Assembly (NCBI RefSeq): GCF_040802235.1
Contig: NC_133156.1
Coordinates: 143,575,173-143,639,172 of the forward strand
DNA: 64,000 nt
DNA from: Manis javanica
Taxonomy: Eukaryota > Chordata > Mammalia > Pholidota > Manidae
Direction of reading: 5' to 3'
Shown here: one piece after another, positions 1-12,909 of the stretch
Position numbering within the stretch: position 1 is the stretch's first letter
Layout of the letters: every line of letters begins with the position of its first letter
Program-made: the position numbers and the translations under genes
Notes under the pieces: generated by a model
Told to the model about the DNA's origin: nothing
Seen by the model: only the letters and a program-made list of their open reading frames with translations
Database searches by the model: none

Positions 1-119
1 TTCTGGTAAATTAAAACTAAAAAAATTAAAATTTTGAAGTCCATATTTAAAAATGATTTTTATTTACATAGCTATAATATAAATTCATGTGTATGTATAT
101 CTATATCTCTGTTTTTATC

Positions 120-240
120 TATGTATCATCCAGTCTATCCATCCATCCATCCATTTGTGCATCTTTGTTTTTCTATGTCTATCATCATATCTATCATCTA
201 TTATCTGTCTGATCTATCATCTCTCTCTATCATCTACTTA
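120..240. repeat. Degenerate TATC/CATC simple repeat
   Basis: The segment is built from CCAT, TATC and CATC tetramers, including four CCAT units in a row near 138-153 and repeated ATCTATCAT-like words. It is a decayed tetranucleotide microsatellite with no coding signal. Confidence 0.75.
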
Positions 241-962
241 TATCATTTAATCTATAAAATACCTAACAGAGAGCTTTCTTTTGTTACTATTTTCCTGGCC
301 TATCTTCTATCCTTTTTCTTTGACTCCTGTATACTTTCATTGCAAGTATATTTGGTTCTAAACTATATACATTTGGATGTTTTAGCCCAATTTGACCATC
401 TTTGTCTTGAAATTGGAACATTTTGTACATTTATATTACATCATAACATATATTTAGGTTCATATCTGCCAGACACTTTTCTTCTTCTTATTTGCTTCTC
501 CTTTTTTCTGCTCCCCTGGCTCCTTCCATTTGTTCTCACTGCTAGTGTGCAAGTTCTATACTCTTTTGCAGTTCCTTTAGTGTCTGCTTCTGAAATTTTA
601 ACCTGAACACCAAAGTTAATTCTCTGGCTCCCTCTTTTCCTTCTTTTATTTTGTTTTTTTGGCTTTGGAGAAATTTTACTGTTTTGCTATTTCATGAATA
701 CATTTAAAAGATGCTTTTATGTTTACCCAGCAGCTTTAGTTGTGTCAGTGAGAGTTGCCTGGGGTATCTAGTCTTTTATACTGACCAGAATAGAAGTCCT
801 GAATGGATTTTATTTTCTGTTTAAAATACAGGTTTTGAAAATGCAGTAAATGAAAATTCTAGGAAGTTAGAAAATATAGATAGGTAAGAATGAGTATATA
901 AAAGCAACTTATTCCTATCATTCAGAGACGATCACACTTAATACCTTGTGGTAAATTGTTCC

Positions 963-990
963 GTGTGTGTGTGTGTGTGTATGTGTGTGT
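963..990. repeat. (GT)n microsatellite
   Basis: A run of GT dinucleotides with one A interruption. It is short, and length polymorphism between individuals would be expected. Confidence 0.9.
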
Positions 991-2344
991 GATATGATAA
1001 ACACCTGTATATACTTTTACAAACTAAGACCATACTACCCATGCTAAGGAGTAAGGTGTTTTTTTCAGTTAGCAATTGCCACCTTTCCATGTCTATACAT
1101 TTTAACTTTATCTTCTACACTGTACCTCTTTAGTTTCTGTGATTGTCCGCGAATGTCCATTTTAGGTGGTTTGTTCAAGCTCAGCCCCAGTGCAGGACCA
1201 CGTACCGAGTCTCCTTTACAGGCACATGTCCTGCTTTGTTTTCATGACCTCGACTTGTTGAGCCAGCCAGGCAGCTTTTCTGCAAGATGTCTACTTTCTG
1301 TGTTTGGCACATTTGTGTCTCATGGTGTCATTTAACTTGATCCTCGCTCCCCTCCATTTTTATAAACCAAAAATTAGTTCTATAGGATTACTGAAACCAA
1401 ATCACACATATTTTTATTAGAAGCCATGCAGGGCCCTGGACACTACATCTGTGACACCGTTAATGAGTCTGGCCACTAGGTGATGAGAGCAGCTTGACTT
1501 CTCCAGGGTAAATTACACGATTTTTGTCCTTGACATTCACAGATCACCTGTGTAGTGCTACTTTGGCATTATATAAATATCCATTTCCATCATTCATACA
1601 CCCAGTAGTTTTAACGTCATTTAAACATCCCTCCCTGGGTCAATGGCTTCATAAAGGCTGGCAGAACGCTGATTTTCCAATCCAATTATTCCTTCTTGCT
1701 ATTATCTGGCATTATTCTGTAAAGCAGGCCTTTCCTTCATCAACCAGATAATTGATTTTTCTGAAATGCCATTTTTACTGGAAAGGTTTAATAAAAGCTT
1801 AATTCTCTCATTTTAATTACCAATTTTCAAAGTAAGATGCAAAAGATTGTGGCATAAGAAGTTTCTCTTGGTCTCTTTTTTTAAAATATCTTTATGGGCT
1901 CATCTATTTTCATCAATTCATTATGTTTCAATTCATTTCATCAATATCCTTTTTTGTGGCTTCAATTGTTACAAATTTGTATAGTGGGGCTTCTAGGCCA
2001 TGTCAATGCTCAAAACTAAAAGTATATTCTACATTTCATCAAATCTAAGGTATCACTCATTGTATGATGTATCCTTATTTTAGGCACCATTGGAAATATA
2101 GATCACAACCAATTTACATGTGAACTGCCATTGATTATAAGATAAATTCTGATTCCAGAGATGTTAAAATGTAACAAAAAAGTTGAATCTTAGAGTCAGT
2201 GCAACACCTTACTTTAAAAACTCATGAGTTCATACTGAAAGTTTCAACTTAGTTTTAATAATACTATGTACATTTAGTTTCTTTTTTTTTTTTTATAATT
2301 ATACATCTTCCTTATTACCCTGGAAATACTGATTCTTAACATCC

Positions 2345-2832
2345 CTGTATGAGTTTCCTGTGGTTGTTGAAGCAAATTACCAGAACTTGGTAGTTTAGAA
2401 GAGCAGAAATTTATTCTCTCACAGTTCTGGAAGCCAGAGGTTCAACTAGACCAGTATCACTGGACTGAAATCAAGGTTTCGGCAGCTGTGTTCCCTTGGA
2501 GGTACTGAGGGAGAATCCATTCCTGACTCTTCCAGCTTTGGGTGGCTGCGGCATTCCTTGGTTCAAGGTCACGGCCCTCTAATCTCTGCCTCTGAGATCA
2601 CTTGGCATTCTCCTCTGTGTGTCTGTGTCCAATTTCCCTCTGCCTCACTCTTACAAGGATGCATGTAATTGCATCTAGGACCCACCTGGAAATTCAGGCT
2701 AATCTCTCCATCTCAAGATCCTTTATCACCTCTGCAAAGTAATTTTTTTTTCCATTTAAGGTAACATTCACAGGTTCCAGAATTAAACTGTGGTTATCTT
2801 TTGGAGTGCCATTATTATGACCTACCACAAGC
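2345..2832 (-). repeat. MLT1-type MaLR LTR, minus strand
   Basis: The left end has the diagnostic reverse-complement 3' end of MLT1-class LTRs (a TTTCCTGTGG word, then AAATTACC and GGTAGTTTAGAA, then CTCTCACAGTTCTGGA). The right end carries the matching 5' part (ATTCACAGGTTCCAG, then CCATTATTATGACCTACCACA). The copy is strongly diverged, consistent with an old insertion. The subfamily is not resolved by eye. Confidence 0.75.
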
Positions 2833-5800
2833 ATTAACATTGTTACTTATTACTGGATCATGCAATACAAAGTGAATGGCTGTAGGACAACTGTACCCAT
2901 GTTTTTACAAATTGTAAAAATGCTATGTGAAGTCTAAGTTTTCTATGCCATTTTCTTTGTCCTTAAGATCAATTCTTTAAGGAGGTGGCTTCAAAGTGCT
3001 GTGTTGCAAACTCACTCGCGATAAGTCCTTTCTCTGTGTTTAGGTCCATTCATCTCAGTTTGCTTTCAATTTCAGGGAATTGAAAAAAATTAGTCATCGA
3101 AAAATTAAGTAATATATTTCATGGTTCAAGGCATCTTCTATCAGTTCCATAACTGGGGGCCAAATCCTGTTTAAGGCAGTGAGGCCTGTGATAGGGCAGA
3201 GACTCCTCCTTACTGGACTTGGGGTGCTCCACCCCTGCACAGTTGTGGGGGCTGCTTGGTTTCTCCTTTATGTTGAGCACCATCTCTTATCCCTCCTTTC
3301 CGTCCTTCGCAGGACTTTCCCTTCCTACTAAAATCTTTCTTCCCATTCTCCAGGTTACACTTTTTCCAAGTATCTCTTCTAGCTTCTACTATGCCTGACC
3401 TTGTGTGATTTTTGCCAGGATGCTGGGGGCGAGATGAAATGGGTTAGGTAATGCACAAACCTTGGTCTTGTACCAGGTGCACACAGTGTGTTCAGTGTCT
3501 AAGTCATCTCGAGTTGAGGATAAGGAGGCGCTGCTTTTGGCCAGGAAGGAATAAGACCTGTTTTATTTCAGTTACCTGAGAACAAATACTTCAACTCTAT
3601 AAACATATCCACGCCTGTTCTTTTGTATTTTCTACTGCTTTATTTGACCTTATTATTTTATTAAATATGCTTTGGAGAAATACTGAACTTCAGTCAGCTG
3701 AATCAAAGAAAACAGAGATCCTTCATGCCAGAGAGGTTCAAGTTGTTCCTATAGATCGTATGTGACCCCTGGGTGACCATTTTATAGCTGGAAACCTTAG
3801 CTTGTGCATCTGGGACCAGGGCAGTGAGCTGAAATTCTGAGAGTGGCCAGGTGTGGGCAGTTGTGAGAACCTTTGATTTTTTGCCTTCATAACCCAGGAT
3901 GTTTCTTTATACTCTACTGTTTTGCACACATGGTACTGAATCTATTTTCTTAAAATGTCAACCTAAAATGTTGACAACCTAAAAATGTCAGTGTGTCTTT
4001 GAGTGTGTTGACGTTGCATCTTGATTCAACAAGGAATGATGTTGGGAGATGTAATATAATTCAAATCCTTTTTTTCCCCCAGCTTGTCTTGATTGTGTGG
4101 TTTGGTAGAGGAAATAAGACTACTAAAAGAAAAGGATAATTTATGTTATGGGAACTTTGGTTATTACAGAGATGTTCTGGAAATTATACTGGTACTGTTT
4201 TTAAATATTAATTCTGTTCCCTGAAAGAATGAGCTAAAGAATTCAAGCAGTTCTAAAGCACATGGAGGGGAAACTAAGTTCACAAGAAAATTGCTAGAAG
4301 GTGAAATATGCAATTTGACAGCACACATACATTATATTGTTATAAATGCTTCAGACTATTTAATATCAAACTGTAGCATGTGTTTTGACAGAGTATAGTA
4401 GTTTGGAAGACATGACAAGTGATTAATGTTGTACTTTAAAGGGATAGTTTCTAAGAAATGCGTTAGAATTCTTGGAAATGGAAGTGGTTTAAGGTGTGTA
4501 TTAACTATTTCGGTTCACCAGCATAGCATTTATCACATTGGACCAATAGCAGAATAAGACTCATTCTAGTAGGTTTAGAGAATTAAAATTCCAAGATACA
4601 TTTATTTGACTGGAATGGTTTCATGCATCACTTAACAAATTACTAGGTATATACGGCAGCTGCTTAAGTTGATATAATCTTTCAGTGGTCCTTTCTAAGG
4701 TACCCCTTCTTGATGGACGTCATCATTGCCCCTCATCCCACCGTGAAGTCTATCTGGGTGCTGTTTGGTTCCCAACTCCCTGGCAACAGTGGTCAGTTAA
4801 GGGGTAGGCACTTGACCTAAGGCAGAGTGTTAGAAAGTCATCACACTAGCTGTAATAATTGTCCTGGGGGTGGCATTTACCTAGGGTTACACTTGTTTTG
4901 GTTTGTTTGGACTTTGCCAGTTTCAAAATTGAAAGTCCCATGTCCTGAGAACCTCCTCACTCCAGGGCAAACTGGGACGGTTGGTCAGTCAATGTTGAAC
5001 CTAAGCTGGCCAATCAGAGTTCTTCCCTGGGAGATTTGGACTGGCAACAGAGTCTTTCTTTTTCTGGTTACAAAACCATGGAGATGTCAGCCCTGAGTAG
5101 CTGGCAGCTCTGATCTACACTCAGGCCTAAGCTTGTCTGAGATAATAAGGCCCGCTTGCCGACAATGGGAAAGAAACAGAACCCCAAAGCTATTTGAGAG
5201 GCTGGTTCTTTCTCCCCCCACCTTTGGCAAGAACAATGTACTTACTGTGAGCTGATGGCCCCCACCCCTTTGCCCACCTTTTCGAATTGGGTTTCTGTCA
5301 ATTGCAACCAAAGAATCCTAATATTGCACTAGACAAGCTCAGGAATTTCTAACTTTTAATCTTTTTATTTATAATTCTTTCCCAGTTTTATAAAACTTAA
5401 CAAAATAAACAGTAGAAACATTTTTTAATAGTAATTAGAATTTAGGTTGGAGAGGATCTTAAGAGGATTCAAAGAACTAACCTTTCAGATAGGACAGACT
5501 TCCTTTCTATAAAATACTTGGAACAATTTGGTATACTTCACTCCTACCTTTGTTACTAACCCAGTTTCATCATAGCCTTAAGTTATCTCATGTCTGGTCC
5601 AAGAATCTAGTTCCTGATTTGGGCTTGGTACATAGAGGCATGCTGCCCCTGTCAATGAATTTAACAATGGATGCATGTTTAACTGAATTTAGCTCAATAG
5701 TAATGGTCCCTTGATGTTAATTTTACATTTAGTTTTGGAAGAGATTCTTAGAAAATTATAGAATCAGATTAGTAAAGATCAGGGTGACATCTTATAACCA

Positions 5801-8800
5801 TACTTTATCATGCATATTGTGTTACATGGATAAAATAGATTTTGGCTATTTGTATTTTACCACTTCTCTTAGATGTTTAAGAAAGTTATTTTGACATATG
5901 AGCAATCATGTAAGGTGTATGACAGTCATGTCCAAAATTGCTCTTTGGGAAAACAAAATTTTCTGTTGTAACTTACGTTTTTCTGCTTGGGAGAAGAATA
6001 GTTCACCTAGTTAATAAAAATTGGCTAAGTGTCTACCTGGTGTATAGAAGTGTGAGGAGTTAGGAGCCTTCAGTCACCTGATTTGTTTCCAGGAGATGGA
6101 AGATGTATCAGTGGGACCCTTGCAGTTTCAAGAAATGAACAAATGCTACCATAACTGGCCTAAATGAAAATGGGGAGTTTTTTGTTTGTTTAATGGAAAA
6201 GGTGGATCCGGCTCCAGGACTCCCACATTGCTCCCGGTCCCGACTACTGTTTCCACTTATGAGCTCTATTTCATCTGTGTGAATTCTGCCTCAGAAAGGT
6301 GCTCCCCACCCAGCAGTGGTAAGATGCTATCTCCTGCATCTTGGGTTCAGGTGGGGATGGGAAGGTAAAGAGCATGCGCCTCTCCATGAGCAATCCCAGC
6401 TCAAGTCTCCTTGTTCCCTCTTTGTTCTGATTTCGTGTGGTGGCCCTCAAATCAATTGCTGTAGCCTGAAGATTGTAATATGCTGATTATTACCTTCAGC
6501 TCACCTCCACCCTGGAGCCAGGGTGAGAACTCCAGGAGGTAGGAGGAGGTTTCCCAAAAGGAGGAAAGGGGAGGCATGGCTGGCATGACACAACAATTTG
6601 CCAAAGGGTATCTGGCTGAACAGCATTTTGGGACACAGCCTTTTCCACTTGAGTCTAACTGGTGCGAGGCTGAATTGTATCAATGTAAACACAACCAGAA
6701 CACTTTGCATCAGTGACTTGCCGGCCCCTACGCTTACTCAGTTCCCCTGCACTGAGAATCTTGGGTTTTTTAATCCACTCAAAAGCCCTCCTGCTGCAGG
6801 GGTGCAGAGGGCAGGGGGTGGGAGCTTGTGCAAAGGCAGGGCCCTCCCTGCCCCGGATCTGCCGAGACCCACTTTGAGAGGAGGAATGTTAAACAGTGCC
6901 CAGGTGTCTGAAGGGCAGGAAGAGCCGCACACACTGGCTGCTTTTGCGGGCACAGTCATTCCCCGCTGCTGCCTGGAGTCCCCTGCCCGGCACGCCCCGG
7001 CAGCTCACACACTGGGGTGTGGTGGAGCCGGCCCAGCCTCTCTCGGGAAGACCGATTGGGCATCTCCTCTGTGACGCCCCCGCAGGTTGCTCACTCTGGT
7101 GTTCTAGTGCCTTTCACCTTCGTTACATTGACATTTTGTGTATCAGTTTCCTCACCAGATTCTGAGGAGCTTGGGGGCGGCCATCCTATCTTCTAAACGC
7201 TAGATTTTGTGATGGTGGAGAAGAGGGGAATTCTGAGAGGTGACGGAATGGTGAGGATCTGTCAACTCCTGCCCAAAGGGCAGGTTTCTGGATGCCCAGG
7301 GTTATCGAAATGGAGTCAAGTAGAAAGTATGACAAGTAACATATCTACTTATTTTTCCATGAAATCTTTTACTACTATTTCTTGGTACATTGTGTATAGT
7401 ATGGAGGTACATGTGGATAAATAACAAATATATAAATATAACTGATACATGTAGGAATATACATGTATTGAGAATTCAATTTTCAAAAAATTTTGAAAGT
7501 TGGAGTGTGAGATCGAAAACATTTGGATGCTGTTGGTTTAGAAAATTGTTTTTTAACTTTTTTGTAAAAACAACCACTCTAGGACTACATTTCACCTGTG
7601 ACTCTGCAAGTGTATGGGTGGTGCATAGCAACTGGGAGGAAAGTCTGAGGAAATGGTATTTGTTAGGGATCTTGCAGTGATTTTTGGCATTTCCAATGCT
7701 ATTCTAATTCATCAAAAATGCTCATTTCACTCTTAACTCCCTAAACTGATTTCAACAACCCCTGCCCCAGTGGCCACATCCTGCAGTTTGGGACACGCTG
7801 GAGTGGATAATGAACTTGGGGGAGCAGAGTCCTTGATATGGAGCCTTGTGCCATGTCTCACGGTGGGGAGCCTGCAGAAACGTTCCTTCTCCAACATAGG
7901 CATGTGCAGCCACTGAATGGAGACTGAAGTCTGTGCTTGATTTCCTGAAATTAATGCAAGTTGTGGCTTCCCTTATCTATGGTTCTCTTTATACCCTCAT
8001 GATTGCACAGAAATGGGAGAGAGAAGTTTCTTTACAAGCTCCTGACAGCCACCCAACAGCCTGCTCTTCAGATGGCCACTGTTTCGTTTGATGGGCAGTA
8101 TCTGTGTGTTGTGGCTTTCCTCTGGAAGTGCTAATAAAAAATAGAATTCCATTTCAGATTAACCAGGGCTAGACCTTTTAAACAGACTTAAAATCATTTT
8201 GTAGTAATAATTCCTGCATAGCAAACCATGTGTGATCTTGAGGCTTTCTGAAATGAAAGGCTTGGCATTTAAAATTGGACGCTTTGATAACCAGCCCTAC
8301 AAGGCTGGCGAGGGGGTGTTCAAGTGGGGCCTAAATGCTCTAGTTTTCATTAACTAGTCACTATGGCAGGCGTTTATTAAGTTGAAAATTGGAAACTCTT
8401 GGTTAAAGGGCTGGCTGTGATCCAATTAATATATTCATTTTTAATAGTGAGGCCCCAGGCTGGGAAAAGGCACTCAGAAATGTGTGCGTGAGTTTATCTG
8501 GGTCTTAGTCCCTGCATTTTGAGGCTAACCTGGAACATTTTTCCTGCTTGTCTGTTGCCCTTGGGTTCACCTTTGATAACGTCTCAGAGGAAGGCAGGGA
8601 AGACACTGTGGACTTTGCTCTTTTTGTAGTCCTGAGGATTTCCACCATCCCCAGGGTGGAGATTTCTTGCCAGTTGACCTTCTGAGCAGCCAGAGGCGGT
8701 ATAAAGTGTAGACTGTATTGATTGCCTTTGACTTTTTGAGAAATAAGACAAAGGTGCTTTCTGCTGATGGCTAAAACTAATTACAGCACAGGAGTGCTGG

Positions 8801-9904
8801 GATTTCAGCATCTTAAACAAAGTGATGCCCTCAGGTCTTCTAGGAAATCAAATAGAATCTCAGAGCAAAGGGAGATCAGCTTGGGAGAACTCCCTTTTAT
8901 GCCCCATGCTTATTTGACTTCCGCAAGAGAGAATTTTTGCTGATTAAGGTATTCCTGATAGTTGTCTTCCTTTGGTGACACAGGACATGTGGGGTGACTA
9001 TGTTTACATCCAAGCCCACCTTGAGGCAGGACTCAGAGTTTCTAGGCATCCTGCAAACAGATCTCATTTGACCACACATCGATGGGGAAGGGATATCTGG
9101 CTTCAGATTTTCTGGAGAGATGGCAAAGATCATTCATATCACTGGCTGCATGGCAGAAATGGAATCAAATTCCTGCTGGACATCTCTGATCCCTGTTAAC
9201 AGTCTTCTCTGCCTCGCACCCCCAGCCTACCCTTTGAGGCTCCCGTCTATTTTCTGGGTCCGTCTGGCCTTGGCCTGCAGCCTGGAGGCTCACTCAGCAG
9301 AGCTGGGTCCGGCAGGGGGCTGAGTGGCGGCCATCTGTTCATTGCTACCCAGTGCGCCCCCTGCGTACTTATTTATCTCCTCATTTGTCTGAGTGTGCAT
9401 CCCGGGTCACACTCCTACTGCTGTGCTGTTGGTTGGGTTTCATACTCCAACAGCATTCAGCCTTTTTGACATGGAGCTTATGAGCAGCATGCCCTGGCTG
9501 TTTTTGTGAAGACTCTCGCCTTCTGGCTTTAGGATGTGATCTACCTTGCTACTAAGTCAGGGGGACTTGAGGCCCTCCTGAGACCTAGATGACTCCACAT
9601 CCCATAAATGCTGCTCTGATCCTTCCCCACTGGCCTCAAATGTCGCTTCACCTTGTTCTGGAGGCCAAGGTACCACTTGTACACCAGCCTCACTTTCCAG
9701 ACCCCTGTTTTATTCCAAGGTTTCCATTTCTGCTATAATGCCCCTGCTAACCCAGGTCTCCCAAGCTGACACCCTCTTTGCTCTTGGAAGGCTATTCTAG
9801 ATACTTATGCTTCTCCCTGGTGTTTGGAATCCTTGCCACCAGTTGCCCCTCCTCCTGATTCTTACTGATTTCCTCTCGCATCTCCCCATATTGCCTTCTG
9901 CAGA
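2833..9904. other. Noncoding; no gene seen
   Basis: All open frames here are short, overlap on both strands and show no recognisable domain. About 4690-5290 resembles an old dispersed repeat with a CTGGCAACAGTGG...GGCCAATCAGAG pattern that I cannot name. About 6700-7100 is locally GC-rich but low in CpG, so it is not a convincing CpG island. About 8100-8520 is unique-looking, ATTA-rich DNA (see findings). Confidence 0.55.
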
Positions 9905-10405
9905 TTACACGTGGTGGACAGAATAATTTCCACCTTCCCTAAGATGTCCTTGTCCTGATCTCTGGAACCTATAAATCTGTCAGATGACATGGAAAAGGGG
10001 AATTACAGTTGCAGAGGAAATTAAGGTTGCTGATCAGTACCTGGGGAGATGATCTGGGGTAGTCTGGGTGGTTCCAGAGCCATCACAAGGGTCCCTGGAA
10101 GTGGAAGAGGGAGGCAGGAGGAGGTCAGAGTGAGGTGATGTGAGGAAAACTCCTGTTGCCATTCATTGGTCACTGGCTTTGAAGATGGAGGGAGGGGCCC
10201 CGAGCGAAGGAATGCAGGCAGCTGGTTGGAGCTGGAAAAGGTGGGGAGTGGGCCCTCGCCTTACAGCCTCTGGAAAGGAACCCTGTTGAGTGAAACCCAT
10301 TTACATTCATGACCTTCAGAATTGTAAGATACATTCTGTGTTGTTTTAAGCCGCTGAGTTCTCAGTAGCTTGTTACAGCAACAATAAGAAACCCATACAC
10401 TGTTC
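9905..10405 (+). repeat. MLT1-type MaLR LTR, plus strand
   Basis: The order of words matches an MLT1-class LTR read forward: GATGTCCTTGTCCTGATC, GGAACCTATAAAT, GGGAATTACAGTTGCAGA, TCACAAGGGTCC, GGCTTTGAAGATGGAGG, GGAATGCAGGCAGC, then GAATTGTAAGATA and GTGTTGTTTTAAGCCGCTGAG, ending at the TGTTACAGCAACAATAAGAAAC 3' end. The copy is diverged, and its poly(A) signal has decayed. Confidence 0.75.
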
Positions 10406-11199
10406 CTACCAACTGCCAGCTCCATTACCGGGCATTCCTTCCCATGCCAACTACCTGCCTGGACTACACCTGCCCCTCACAACTGTGCCAGCTCACCCAG
10501 CATCTATTTACGATGGACAGTGTGCTTCCCATTAAGGATGCAGAGATGAGTTAAGCCACGGACACTTTGGCTGGAAGAGTTTATAACCGAGTAAGGTGAT
10601 AGAGACAGAAATGATTGTAATACAATTTTACAGGTAACGTCACACACAGGGACAGGGCTGGTACACAGACAGGTCACACTGGTATGCTGCTCCAGTGGTT
10701 CTGTTCCCCCAGTTCAGTAATTCTGGGTTTACACTCTTTGCAGGAGCAGGGGGTGGGGGTTTTCTCAAGGACTTAGGCCCAGCGTGCTGCTCCATTAGTG
10801 CCTAGGTGTGAAATATTTTGAGCATCACTCGTGGATATGTTTGGTGTCTCCAGACAGAGGAGGACAATGGCTGGGGAAGGTGACATCAGAAGGAATATTA
10901 AAAAGTGAGTAGCTAGGTAGGAGCCAGGTAGGTGAAGAGTTCGTAGAGGGTGTGGAAGGAAGCAGACGTCTTAGATTCAAGGGAAAGTCTAGGCGAATGC
11001 AAGGAGGGGAGAAAGAACCCGGTGAATTCAGGGGTTGCAGCAGTTCGGGTGTTGTCGAGGGCACAGCAGGAAGCCAGCTGCAGAGTGACGTGCACTGGGA
11101 GGAGTACATAGGGCCAGGCAAGAAAGGGCCCTGAGCACCCCCTTAGCACTCTGGGGGTCTCAGCTTCTGAATGAGAGTCTCTCCTTTGAGTTTTAGGAC
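10406..11199. other. Noncoding; scraps of ancient repeat
   Basis: No gene. The part around 10515-10640 (GGATGCAGAGATGAGTTAAG, then a stretch on a stable-length fragment) looks like an old L2/MIR-age repeat. The remainder is unassigned. Confidence 0.4.
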
Positions 11200-12240
11200 G
11201 GTATTCCTGTGTCTGTTGAAGGTTGGATTTGAGAGGGACAAGACTGAGGCAAGGGGCACTGTGCAGACACTCTGATGGGACCCCACGGAGGGTGGCGAGG
11301 GCTTCAGTAAGGACGACAGAGACTGGTGGTGGTGGAGGCACTGGAGGCAGAGTCAGCAGGGCTTGGTAATTGGGAGTGGGAAGTGGGGGGGAAGGAGGCC
11401 AAGGTCACTGCCAGGTCTGAGATGGCTGAGCGCATGCCACCTGTATTAGTGTCCTGGGGTGGTGTTGATACATTACTGCAGACTGGGTGGCTTAAAATAA
11501 CATACATTTACTGTCTCACAGCTCTGGAGGCCAGAAGTCCACACTCAAAGTGTCAGTAGGATCGGTTTCTTCCGGAAGCTCCGAGGGAGCATCCCTTCCA
11601 TGCCTTTTCCCTCCTGCATGGCTGGTGTTGCTGGCAGTCCTGGGTGTTCCTGGTTAGAAGATGTGTCCCTCTAATATCTGCCTCTTCTCACAGGGCCTTC
11701 CTCTCTGTGTGTCTCTGTGCCTCAAATCTCTCTCTGTCTCTCTCTTAAAGGGCATTAGTCATTTGATTGAAGGCCCATCCTAAGTTCAGGATGATGCCCA
11801 CTTGAGGTCCTTCACTTGTACATCTGCAAAGACCTTTATCCCAGATAAGATTACCTTCTGAGGCTGCAGGAGGGCGTATCTATTCAGAGGGCCCCATTCA
11901 ACCCACTAGGTCATCTGAACAAAATAGAGGATGCTAGTGAGGAAGCAAGGGGTCTGGACACAGTGACGTGTGGTCGCGGGTGAGTAGAATCTGAAGTGCC
12001 TGTGGAGTATCCAGGCAGAGATGTGCAGAGGTGTAGGCCTGGGGGCTCAGGAGAGGTGTGCGTATCCCTGTCTATGCTGAGTAGGTGAAGTACGTAAACT
12101 CATTCAAGGAGAGAAAAGCAGAAGAAAAGCAGTGGGCTAAGAGTGGACCCTTGAGGAATGCCAGCAATTAAGGGGAGGTACAAGAGTCAGGGTCCACGAA
12201 GGAAACAAGGAGCAGTGGTTCAGAGGGGTAGGAGATGAGC
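11200..12240 (+). repeat. Ancient dispersed repeat split by an LTR
   Basis: The left arm (about 11200-11435) and right arm (about 11925-12240) read as consecutive parts of one old mammalian dispersed repeat. I recognise it by phrases such as GTATCCAGGCAGAGATGTGCAG and GACCCTTGAGGAATGCCAGCA, but I cannot name it with certainty. The MLT1-type LTR at 11440-11915 lies between the arms on the opposite strand, so the LTR inserted into an older element. Confidence 0.45.
11440..11915 (-). repeat. MLT1-type MaLR LTR, minus strand
   Basis: Reads as the reverse complement of an MLT1-class LTR: ATTAGTGTCCTGGGG, then CTGGGTGGCTTAAAATAACA, TCTCACAGCTCTGGAGG and CCAGAAGTCC on the left, and CATCTGCAAAGACC, GATTACCTTCTGAGG and CCATTCAACCCACTA on the right. 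It sits inside an older dispersed repeat. Confidence 0.8.
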
Positions 12241-12454
12241 CATGAGCCCATCTGGTCACTAGGACAAGGGAATAGAGGGTTTGAAGGAGATTCCCCAAGG
12301 TCAGGTACAGCAGCGAGACTGACCAGGACAACTGCTGGGTTTAAAGCACCAGGGTCATGTTTGTGTGGACTTAACTTAGAGAGAGAGCCCTGCCATTTCC
12401 CTGCCCCACCTGATGAGGTGCATGTTTATAGCTGTAGTGACAACTGTGTGTGAT

Positions 12455-12909
12455 TGTGGATAAAGTAAGAGTTCCTGCAGCCAGGATTCTCACCTGGCCC
12501 TGGTTGACTAGTTCACTGCCCACTGGCAATACATGGCTGTTGACTCTATAAAAGAGCTCTGCCCAGTGCTCTGGGTGTGACATGGTGGCAGGGCTGCAAG
12601 GCTGCTGGAGAGCAGGGCAGAGGCTGGAGCAGTGGCAGCGCTGAGGACAGAGGCCCAGAGGACGGCTGTGTGGGATGACTGTGCAGGGAGGCCCTTAGGA
12701 TGGCTGTGCGGACAGAGGGGCCCAGAGGCAGAGACCAGCTTGCTACATGCAGACTCGCTCTGAGTGAACAGGATTCTAGTGACTGACCTGCCACCTGGAA
12801 ATAAAGTTGGGTATAACCCTTTCACCCCAAGAACTTTTTGCTGTCATTTTCTTTGGTCACATTGGATCCATAGCGAACTTGCCTGGGACTGAAACCCATT
12901 GGCAAGACA
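12455..12909 (+). repeat. Solo ERV LTR (copy A of a pair)
   Basis: A TG...CA bounded segment with LTR signals: a TATA-like TCTATAAAAGAGCTCTG near 12544-12560, an AATAAAG signal near 12800 and the 3' end CTTGCCTGGGACTGAAACCC...GGCAAGACA. The same layout recurs at 14352-14700. The 5-bp flanks (GTGAT before, GTGCT after) agree at 4 of 5 positions, as expected for a solo LTR of an ERVL-like family. The family name is uncertain. Short open frames over it are not genes. Confidence 0.7.

Larger units (their letters stand above)
1..2344. other. Noncoding, AT-rich; simple repeats only
   Basis: No credible gene. The open frame at 34-606 (190 codons) is low-complexity, Leu/Ser/Ile/Tyr-rich and runs through a TATC/CATC-type simple repeat, so I treat it as chance. 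About 880-1190 resembles the 3' part of an old L1 on the minus strand, but too weakly to claim. A poly-T run lies near 2282-2294. Confidence 0.6.

Noticed and set aside
34-606. 190-codon open frame near the left edge
   Set aside because: Low-complexity hydrophobic/Ser/Tyr composition, runs through a tetranucleotide simple repeat, no domain.
6598-7165. Possible CpG-island-associated first exon
   Set aside because: GC-rich but few CpGs, no start context, no splice donor with coding continuity, no known protein.
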